5,024 nt of DNA, from the NCBI GenBank assembly GCA_049522565.1, contig JBEKNT010000472.1, positions 1 to 5,024 on the forward strand, given 5' to 3'. Origin of the DNA: JASHVB01 sp049522565. Lineage in GTDB: Bacteria > Pseudomonadota > Alphaproteobacteria > Acetobacterales > Acetobacteraceae. The position numbers and the translations under genes are program-made. The notes below the pieces were generated by a model. That model was not told where the DNA came from. It searched no databases and worked only from the letters and a program-made list of their open reading frames with translations. Of the stretch, positions 1 to 5,024 are shown piece by piece; the stretch's first letter is position 1, and each line of letters begins with the position of its first letter.

Positions 1-66
1 CGGCGCCGTGATCGGCACTGGCCCGAGGTGGAACATGGCAGCCAGAGACAGCGGGGATTCGGTCAT
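1..66 (-). CDS. atpB: N-ATPase subunit a, N-terminal fragment
   Basis: This is the first 22 codons of a gene that continues beyond the left edge; the visible start reads MTESPLSLAAMFHLGPVPIT. Its ATG overlaps the atpR stop codon in an ATGA junction (63-66), so translation is probably coupled, and no strong Shine-Dalgarno is visible. In N-ATPase operons the gene after atpR is atpB, subunit a of the membrane Fo sector, which forms the ion half-channels against the c-ring. The short amphipathic start with HLGPVPIT is compatible with a subunit a N-terminus. The identification rests mostly on gene order, because the diagnostic helices and the essential arginine lie outside the window. Confidence 0.8.
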   Translation of the reverse strand, partial: MTESPLSLAAMFHLGPVPITAP

Positions 67-341
67 GGCGTGATCGCCAGCACGCGCAGCACCAACAGTC
101 GCGCGAGCAATACGCCGATCGCGGCCAGCAGCAGCGGCAACGCACCGCCATGCCATGCGGCGAAAGCCAGCAACAAAGCTGTGACAACCATGCGCAGCGC
201 CTGCACGCCGAGTGCACGCCCGACGCTGCCGCCACCGAGGTAAAGCCGCGTGTTCCAGCGCAGCAATACGAAATGCGCGGTGCCGCCTGCCACGCCGGCC
301 AGCAGCCAGAATGCGCCCAGCAGCGGGGTTGCGGCGCTCAT
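63..341 (-). CDS. atpR: N-ATPase membrane subunit AtpR
   Basis: This 92-residue, almost wholly hydrophobic protein has three predicted membrane segments, at about residues 5-27, 41-63 and 66-88. That fits AtpR, a three-helix subunit found only in N-ATPases. Arginines lie in or at the edge of the helices (R28, R50, R81, R86). Membrane arginines of AtpR have been proposed to interact with the ion-binding carboxylates of the c-ring, so R50 and R81 are the residues to examine; this assignment is inference. The ATG overlaps the atpQ stop by four bases (ATGA, 338-341) and the stop overlaps the atpB start in the same way. Length and position between atpQ and atpB match the family. The exact role in assembly or coupling is not established. 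Confidence 0.9.
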   Translation of the reverse strand: MSAATPLLGAFWLLAGVAGGTAHFVLLRWNTRLYLGGGSVGRALGVQALRMVVTALLLAFAAWHGGALPLLLAAIGVLLARLLVLRVLAITP

Positions 342-625
342 GGCCGGTGCATCCAGCGCCAGGCGCCCCAGCAGCCGATCGCGAGTCCCGCCATCAGCAG
401 CGGGCCGGTCCAGAAGATGCCGGTGCCGAGCCGACGATCCACCCAGCGGCCGGCGAACACGCCGAGCAAGGTCGGCAGCACGATGGTCCAGCCGAGCACG
501 CCCACCTGCGCGAGGTAGCGGCCGAACGAGGGTTGGCCTTCGCGCTGCGCTTTCTGGTGGCGCGTGACGCGACGGCGGATGGAGGAGAGCAGGTGGGTGT
601 CCTCCGACGGGGAAGGTGTGGTCAT
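338..625 (-). CDS. atpQ: N-ATPase subunit AtpQ (AtpI/AtpZ-like)
   Basis: This is a 95-residue protein with a basic, polar N-terminal tail (residues 1-36) followed by two membrane helices, about 38-58 and 70-91. Between them is the motif GVFAGRWVDRRLGTG (residues 55-69), typical of the AtpI/AtpZ-like family. In N-ATPase operons this two-helix protein is AtpQ, thought to help assemble or stabilise the Fo c-ring; some databases call the family a Ca2+/Mg2+ transporter subunit. The ATG at 625 is preceded by AGGA five bases upstream (631-634). That site touches the outer end of the repeat that separates this gene from atpC. The stop overlaps the atpR start. This is the only gene of the operon not translationally overlapped with its upstream neighbour. 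Confidence 0.9.
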   Translation of the reverse strand: MTTPSPSEDTHLLSSIRRRVTRHQKAQREGQPSFGRYLAQVGVLGWTIVLPTLLGVFAGRWVDRRLGTGIFWTGPLLMAGLAIGCWGAWRWMHRP

Positions 626-633
626 GGCTGTCC

Positions 634-769
634 TACACCTCTCCCGCTGCGCGGGAGAGGTCGAGGCACGAAGCGACGAGGGTGAGGGGTGGGCGGCACA
701 CAGCGATCGTGCGTAACGCCCCTCACCCGGCGCTTCGCGCCGCCCTCTCCCGCAGGACGGGAAAGGGAA
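634..769. repeat. Degenerate copy A of palindromic MITE-like repeat
   Basis: This element fills almost the entire 145-nt atpC-atpQ gap. It opens with a perfect 11-bp hairpin (637-647 against 651-661, three-base loop). A long imperfect central dyad follows: 680-689 pairs exactly with 719-728, and 669-675 with 731-737. It closes with CCTCTCCCGC (744-753) followed by a decayed complementary arm (about 757-768). The order of parts and the core words (gggtgagggg, gcgtaacg, cccctcaccc) are shared with the better preserved copy at 3154-3294. The left end begins TACACC exactly like copy B; the right end has lost the terminal motif. No transposase is encoded, so any movement would depend on an enzyme supplied in trans. 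As RNA it would fold strongly and could pause or terminate transcription inside the operon. Confidence 0.85.
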
Positions 770-770
770 G

Positions 771-1192
771 TCACGCCCCGTCTCCTATTCGTTCACGCCC
801 GTCCGGGCGCAGCGCTCGGATGATCTCGCGAATCGCCGCGGTGTGCAGCTTCGTCGCCGCCACGCGCGCCCGCCTGTCCGCATCCTGCTCCGCGCGGAAC
901 CGCGCCAGCACCGCCTGTTCCAGTGCCGCCAGGTCGTCGCCGCATTGCGCCTGGCGCGTGGCGATCGCCACCTCGCGGCCCGCGCGCACCGACAGCACGC
1001 CGCGCCGCACCGCGCACCAGCCTTGCCTTCCGTCGGCCTGCCGCCACGCCACCACCGACGGGCTCAGCGCGGTGATCAGGTCGGCGTGACCTTGCAGAAT
1101 CCCGAAGCTGCCGCTGGCATCCTCGGCGCGCACCGACACCACGTCGTCGCGGTCCACCACCACCTGCGTCGGTTCGGTGATCACCAAGTGCA

Positions 1193-1193
<1 letters not shown>
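771..1193 (-). CDS. atpC: N-ATPase F1 subunit epsilon
   Basis: This 140-residue protein has the epsilon-subunit plan: an N-terminal beta-sandwich (about 1-85) including GSFGILQGHADLITALSPSV (residues 28-47), the counterpart of the family's G-x-hydrophobic-GHA region, then a C-terminal alpha-helical part (about 86-130) rich in Ala, Arg and Glu. Epsilon sits with gamma in the central stalk and contacts the c-ring; its C-terminal helices can inhibit ATP hydrolysis. The start ATG shares one base with the atpD stop (TGATG at 1191-1195), so it is probably translated by coupling. The stop codon lies directly against the palindromic repeat. Second position after atpD is the N-ATPase order; in ordinary F-ATPase operons atpC follows atpD too, but as the last gene. 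Confidence 0.95.
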
Positions 1194-2599
<1,406 letters not shown>

Positions 2600-2607
2600 G
2601 CCTCAGA

Positions 2608-2611
2608 CCTC
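2608..2611 (-). promoter_or_regulatory. Ribosome binding site of atpD, inside CBS stop
   Basis: GAGG lies eight bases before the GTG start of atpD and overlaps the TGA of the CBS gene. It supports the GTG start and suggests that ribosomes finishing the CBS protein load directly onto atpD. A second GAGG at 2601-2604 is only one base from the GTG and is less well placed. Confidence 0.6.
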
Positions 2612-3080
2612 ATTCCGTGACGGCATCGGGCGACTGCGCGATGGCGCGGATCACGTCGGCGCGGCTGACAATACCGACCAGCTTGCCATCGCGCACGATC
2701 GGCAGCCGCTTGATGCGATGCTCCACCATCTGCTCGGCGAGTTCGGTGACGTGAGCGGTCTCGCTCGCGGTGATGACCGGCTTGGTCATCAGGTCGCCGA
2801 TCTGGTGGCGGTCGAGCCGCACATAGTCCACGAACTCCGGCGCAAGGTCGGTGCCGTCGGCCAGCAGCGCGAGCCACCAGGCACGGCGCCTGACGTTGGT
2901 GTCGACGAAGGGGCGCATCAGGTCGCCCTCGCTGATCATGCCGAGCAAGGCGCCGGTGTCGTCGCAAACCGGCACGGCGCTGATGGTGTTGTCGGCGAGC
3001 AGACGTGCCACGCGTGCCACCGTGTCGGTGGGGCGAGCGGTAACGACGTTGCGAGTCATGATGCTGGCTGCATCCAACAT
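2610..3080 (-). CDS. Two-CBS-domain protein leading the N-ATPase operon
   Basis: This 156-residue cytoplasmic protein has two CBS domains, about residues 7-57 (IMTRNVVTA ... LLGMISEGDLMR) and 96-151 (LMTKPVITA ... LVGIVSRADVIRA). They are joined by a linker of about 40 residues with RRRAWWLALLADG (64-76). Paired CBS domains usually bind adenosyl ligands such as AMP, ATP or SAM and act as energy sensors; no ligand can be read from the sequence. Proteins with this linker type often carry a C-terminal BON domain, which is absent here. I chose ATG 3080 because GGGGAG sits six bases upstream and the protein then starts at the conserved domain edge. A longer in-frame start at 3134 would add 18 unlikely residues and run into the FNR-like box. 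The stop lies 10 nt before atpD, so the two are almost certainly co-transcribed. Confidence 0.92.
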   Translation of the reverse strand: MLDAASIMTRNVVTARPTDTVARVARLLADNTISAVPVCDDTGALLGMISEGDLMRPFVDTNVRRRAWWLALLADGTDLAPEFVDYVRLDRHQIGDLMTKPVITASETAHVTELAEQMVEHRIKRLPIVRDGKLVGIVSRADVIRAIAQSPDAVTE

Positions 3081-3086
3081 GGTGGT

Positions 3087-3092
3087 CTCCCC
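3087..3092 (-). promoter_or_regulatory. Ribosome binding site fixing the CBS start
   Basis: GGGGAG six bases before ATG 3080. It selects this start over the upstream in-frame ATG at 3134, which has no comparable site. Confidence 0.7.
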
Positions 3093-3133
3093 GAGTTGTG
3101 CCGGCAGCTTGGTCCCACAGGCGTGTGCCGGCA

Positions 3134-3147
3134 TTGACCCAGGTCAA
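3134..3147 (-). promoter_or_regulatory. FNR/Anr-like box before CBS/N-ATPase operon
   Basis: On the coding strand the site reads TTGACCTGGGTCAA, a perfect TTGAC-N4-GTCAA dyad close to the FNR/Anr/Dnr consensus TTGAT-N4-ATCAA. Its centre is 60.5 bp before the chosen ATG. If it acted as a class II activator site (centred at -41.5), transcription would begin near 3099. The -10 position then holds only a weak hexamer, CAAGCT (3106-3111), as is common for activator-dependent promoters. The box begins 6 bp from the end of repeat copy B, in the only gap ahead of the CBS gene. A closely related box precedes the neighbouring stress gene. The regulator itself is not in the window. Confidence 0.68.
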
Positions 3148-3153
3148 GTGCGC

Positions 3154-3294
3154 TACACCTCTCCCGCTTTGCGGGAGAGGTGGAGGTGCGAAGCACCGAG
3201 GGTGAGGGGCGTAACGCACGGAGGCCGGTGCGTTACGCCCCTTACCCTCGGTGCTGACGCGTCTCGACCTCTCCCGCAAGGCGGGAGAGGTGTA
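3154..3294. repeat. Intact copy B of palindromic MITE-like repeat (141 bp)
   Basis: This element has perfect 14-bp terminal inverted repeats (TACACCTCTCCCGC at 3154-3167 and its complement at 3281-3294). Each end is also half of a local hairpin: 3158-3167 with 3171-3180, and 3268-3277 with 3281-3290. The centre is a 27-bp stem (3192-3218 with 3229-3255) with one mismatch that is G-U in one RNA strand, closed by a 10-base loop. A smaller GGTGC/GCACC hairpin overlaps at 3185-3197. No reading frame or transposase is present, and there is no clear target-site duplication beyond a possible TA. It lies 4 nt after the stress-gene stop and 6 nt from the FNR-like box. That placement fits a terminator or insulator between two separately activated units. 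Copy A lies at 634-769. Confidence 0.88.
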
Positions 3295-3298
3295 CTGG

Positions 3299-4234
3299 TC
3301 AATGTGCAATCAGCACTGGCAATCCCGCCGCGAGCAGCACACGGCGGGTGAAGCCGCCGAACATCGCTTCGCGCATCCGGCTATGGCTGTAGCCGCCCAT
3401 CACCAGAAGGTCGGCGCCGTCAGCCTCGACGACGGCCAGCAACGCCTCCACCGGGTCGTGGTTGGTCCGTGGCACGATGCGCAGGGTCGTCGCGGGATTA
3501 TGCCACCGCAAGGCGCGGCGCAGCCGCTTGCCGGAATCGCTGTCGGCGTGGGTATCCGAACTCTCCTGCACGGCAAACAGGGTGACGGTCTCCGCAAGCG
3601 CCAGCAATGGCAATGCGGCGGCCACGGCGCGCGCGGCCTCGGCGGAGTCCTTCCAGGCGATGGCAATGTGCCGGCCGATCGACGGCCGAACGACCTCCGG
3701 TGCGATGAGCAGTGGCCGGCCGGTCTCCAGCAGCACCGTCTCCAGCAGGTGCAGCGCCACCTTCCCACCCTCGCGCGCCCGCCCGAGCACGGTCAGATCG
3801 GCGGTGCGGCCATGCGCGGCGAGGCATTGCGACTCGTCGCCGGCTTCCACGTACCACTCAGCGGACGGCGCGCCGGGAACCGGCGTCTCCGTCAGAGGCG
3901 CTGGCTCGCGCGTGGTGTAGGCAGCTTGTCCGGACGGCCTGAAACCCGGCGCATCCGCCAGCGTCACCTGCTCGCGCGCGCAGAATGCCGCCACCCCGGC
4001 ATGCGCCCGGCTCTGCCGCGCTTCAACCTCGCCCTGCACCGAGTCGATGACGCCGCCATAGCCGGCCCCGCCGAGGTCGCCGCCGGCGACTGCGAGTACT
4101 GTCTGCTGCATGTCGAGACGGACATGCAGGAACGCCAGATGGCCGGCGGACGGACGCGCGATCGCCAGGGCGCTGCGGAAAACGGCATCATCCGTCGGCG
4201 CACCGGTGGCGGGGACCAGGATGTATCTGAACAT
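3299..4234 (-). CDS. Tandem-domain universal stress protein
   Basis: This 311-residue cytoplasmic protein has two UspA-type domains. The first (about 1-180) starts MFRYILVPATG and ends TADLTVLGRAREGG ... GRPLLIAP. The second (about 187-311) starts GRHIAIAWKDSAEAARAV and ends with MGGYSHSRMREAMFGGFTRR (279-298) and LPVLIAH. The latter resembles the ATP-binding G-x2-G-x9-G-(S/T) motif, with Ser283 in place of the second glycine and Gly294 in the Ser/Thr place, so nucleotide binding is uncertain. The first domain has no clear copy of the motif. Family members respond to energy limitation, oxygen depletion and similar stresses. ATG 4234 is chosen because GGAGGA precedes it and the domain begins there; a TTG at 4255 would add seven residues. 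An FNR-like box lies 54 bp upstream. The stop nearly touches repeat copy B. Confidence 0.92.
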   Translation of the reverse strand: MFRYILVPATGAPTDDAVFRSALAIARPSAGHLAFLHVRLDMQQTVLAVAGGDLGGAGYGGVIDSVQGEVEARQSRAHAGVAAFCAREQVTLADAPGFRPSGQAAYTTREPAPLTETPVPGAPSAEWYVEAGDESQCLAAHGRTADLTVLGRAREGGKVALHLLETVLLETGRPLLIAPEVVRPSIGRHIAIAWKDSAEAARAVAAALPLLALAETVTLFAVQESSDTHADSDSGKRLRRALRWHNPATTLRIVPRTNHDPVEALLAVVEADGADLLVMGGYSHSRMREAMFGGFTRRVLLAAGLPVLIAH

Positions 4235-4237
4235 GCG

Positions 4238-4243
4238 TCCTCC
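4238..4243 (-). promoter_or_regulatory. Ribosome binding site fixing the stress-gene start
   Basis: GGAGGA lies three bases before ATG 4234. The spacing is short but the match is strong, and no similar site serves the upstream TTG at 4255. Confidence 0.6.
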
Positions 4244-4272
4244 GATCGGACGCAATTTGCCGCCGATCGGCG
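4241..4272. promoter_or_regulatory. Paired CCGATCGG palindromes at stress-gene promoter
   Basis: Two perfect palindromes, TCCGATCGGA (4241-4250) and CGCCGATCGGCG (4261-4272), share the core CCGATCGG. Their centres are 21 bp apart, about two helical turns. They flank the predicted -10 position (CAAATT, 4254-4259), and the first touches the ribosome binding site. This is the geometry of an operator for a dimeric or paired repressor. However, the core is also a common word in GC-rich DNA (a related CCGATCGACGG occurs inside the gene), so the assignment is tentative. Confidence 0.3.
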
Positions 4273-4281
4273 ACGGGCACG

Positions 4282-4295
4282 TTGATCTGGGTCAA
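4282..4295 (-). promoter_or_regulatory. FNR/Anr-like box before stress gene
   Basis: The plus strand reads TTGATCTGGGTCAA, which fits the Anr/Dnr consensus TTGAT-N4-(A/G)TCAA exactly. The centre lies 54.5 bp before ATG 4234. Class II spacing would place the start of transcription near 4247, with CAAATT (4254-4259) as -10, leaving a leader of about 12 nt that still contains the GGAGGA site. The box lies in the 84-nt gap after the small exported-protein gene, whose transcription also runs toward it. It shares 13 of 14 bases with the box upstream of the CBS gene when both are written with the CTGG spacer. Confidence 0.72.
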
Positions 4296-4318
4296 ATGCC
4301 GTTATGGGGTCGCCCGGT

Positions 4319-4822
4319 TTACGACCCCCCGGCCGCGATCGCCTGCTCCAGCAGCCGCATCGCCTCCAACCGGTCGCCGTTGCCGAGCGTGTGCAGCACC
4401 TGCGCGATGCGCTCGACCACCGGATCGCGGATGGGGGTCGAGGTCTGGAACAGCGGCACAGACCGATCCAGCGCCCGGGTCTCCGCCCGTTCCAAGGCTT
4501 CCTGCGCCTCGCCGGTGCGGCCCGCGGCCAGCGCGTTGCGGGCAGCGAGCAGGTAGTCACGGATCGCGGCGGCGTCCCCCACCGGGGGCTCGGGGAGGCG
4601 GCCGGCGATCAGCGACGTGGTGTCCTGCGGGGTGATGTTGCCGGCCTGGTCGGACAGCGGCAGCGACATGCCGGTGCCGATCTCATTACCCGGCCGGGCG
4701 CCGGTGATCGGATTGGCACCGGGCGGCACCCAACCGGGTTGACCGGTCGATGCTGGCTGGGCGAATGCCGGAACGGCGAGGCTCGCGGCGACGGCGAGCA
4801 GCGGAACGAGGCGCGAGCGCAC
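4319..4822 (-). CDS. Small exported protein of unknown function
   Basis: I do not recognise a named family. The chosen GTG start (4822) has AGGAGG five bases upstream and opens a clean Sec signal peptide: MRSR, a hydrophobic core LVPLLAVAASLAV, then a cleavage site after PAFA (residue 21). The longer frame from 4927 would begin in the tandem repeat and bury the signal. The mature protein has a Pro/Gly-rich segment (about 22-60, with PGNEIGTGMSLPLSD at 44-58). It continues with a helical C-terminal half (about 85-165) rich in Ala, Leu, Glu and Arg. There, LLAARNALAAGRTGEAQEAL (91-110) and VLHTLGNGDRLEAMRLLEQA (142-161) look like two degenerate TPR-like helical hairpins. It is probably periplasmic and may bind a partner through the helices. 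No terminator is visible after its TAA, so some read-through into the stress gene is possible. Confidence 0.75.
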   Translation of the reverse strand: MRSRLVPLLAVAASLAVPAFAQPASTGQPGWVPPGANPITGARPGNEIGTGMSLPLSDQAGNITPQDTTSLIAGRLPEPPVGDAAAIRDYLLAARNALAAGRTGEAQEALERAETRALDRSVPLFQTSTPIRDPVVERIAQVLHTLGNGDRLEAMRLLEQAIAAGGS

Positions 4823-4827
4823 GGGGG

Positions 4828-4833
4828 CCTCCT
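4828..4833 (-). promoter_or_regulatory. Ribosome binding site fixing the exported-protein start
   Basis: A perfect AGGAGG five bases before GTG 4822. With the signal peptide beginning exactly there, it settles the start in favour of GTG over the ATG at 4927. Confidence 0.75.
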
Positions 4834-4907
4834 GGGTGGCGGGCGAGTTGCGACCGCCTGCTAGCACGCGGCGGGCCGGGCGTCGCCGTACCACGCTCGC
4901 CCCCTGG

Positions 4908-4967
4908 AATTGCGGACCCGCCGTCATTGCGGACTCGTTGTCATCGCGGACTCGCTGTCATCGCGAG
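4908..4967. repeat. 17-bp tandem repeat, about 3.5 copies
   Basis: Consecutive units lie at 4908-4924, 4925-4941, 4942-4958 and a partial one at 4959-4967. The consensus is CATYGCGGACTCGYTGT, with a few substitutions in the first unit. The 17-bp period is not a codon multiple and the region is upstream of the exported-protein start, so it is most likely non-coding. The rest of 4823-5024 shows no supported gene or clear promoter. Confidence 0.8.
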
Positions 4968-4969
4968 TT

Positions 4970-4987
4970 GGCCGCCGGCTGGCGGCC
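4970..4987. repeat. Short perfect inverted repeat
   Basis: GGCCGCC (4970-4976) and GGCGGCC (4981-4987) are separated by GGCT and form a 7-bp all-GC hairpin right after the tandem repeat. No T-run follows on either strand, so it is not a classical terminator, though it could be a weak stem near the end of a transcript from either side. Confidence 0.4.
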
Positions 4988-5024
4988 GACCCGCCGTGAA
5001 TGAAACTGTGGAGGTCGCCGGAGA

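Noticed and set aside
3081..3134. An N-terminal extension of the CBS protein from ATG 3134
   Set aside because: It has no ribosome binding site, overlaps the edge of the FNR-like box and the likely promoter, and adds residues before the natural CBS domain start.
3185..3255. The repeat arrays considered as a CRISPR or an RNA gene
   Set aside because: There are no regularly spaced direct repeats with unique spacers. The structure is a single nested palindrome with a second dispersed copy, which fits a MITE-like or terminator-like element better.
3251..4285. A 344-codon open frame on the plus strand opposite the stress gene
   Set aside because: It lies antisense to a clear two-domain Usp, begins inside repeat copy B, and has low-complexity Arg/Gly/His-rich content with no recognisable fold.
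4823..4927. An N-terminal extension of the exported protein from ATG 4927
   Set aside because: It would start within the 17-bp tandem repeat and place 35 Arg-rich residues ahead of a good signal peptide; AGGAGG supports GTG 4822.
5000..5024. A possible plus-strand gene start (ATG at 5000 reading MKLWRSPE, or GGAGG/GGAGA leading to a start beyond the edge)
   Set aside because: Only 25 bases are visible and no frame can be judged. It may be the leader of a divergent gene to the right, but this cannot be supported here.

Overview
The window comes from a GC-rich bacterium, most likely a proteobacterium. The basis is the base composition, N-ATPase genes of the type found in proteobacteria, Anr/FNR-type boxes, and a kind of CCTCTCCCGC intergenic repeat that I associate with Xanthomonas/Rhodanobacter-like and other high-GC proteobacteria. 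I cannot name a genus. All supported genes lie on the minus strand, so transcription runs from high to low coordinates.

Layout in transcription order: (1) about 200 nt without a supported gene at the right edge (4823-5024), holding a 17-bp tandem repeat and a short hairpin. (2) A small exported protein of unknown function (4319-4822). (3) An 84-nt gap with an FNR/Anr-like box and two CCGATCGG-core palindromes. (4) A tandem-domain universal stress protein (3299-4234). (5) A 141-bp palindromic MITE-like element with perfect 14-bp terminal inverted repeats (3154-3294). (6) A second FNR/Anr-like box (3134-3147). (7) A two-CBS-domain protein (2610-3080), 10 nt ahead of (8) an N-ATPase operon in the canonical order atpD-atpC-atpQ-atpR-atpB; atpB runs off the left edge after 22 codons. 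A second, degenerate copy of the element (634-769) sits between atpC and atpQ. It is the only real gap in an otherwise overlapping gene string.

Functional reading: the N-ATPase is the alternative, often Na+-linked F-type ATPase of Dibrova and colleagues, recognised by atpD-first order and by the extra membrane subunits AtpQ and AtpR. Here it appears to be headed by a putative adenine-nucleotide-sensing CBS protein. The CBS gene and the neighbouring stress gene each have a near-identical TTGA(C/T)-CTGG-GTCAA box 54-61 bp before the start codon, as expected for class II FNR/Anr-type activation. The simplest model is a low-oxygen or energy-stress module in which one FNR-family regulator induces the stress protein and the CBS/N-ATPase operon. 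The two repeat copies would then act as a terminator after the stress gene and as a possible F1/Fo expression divider inside the operon.
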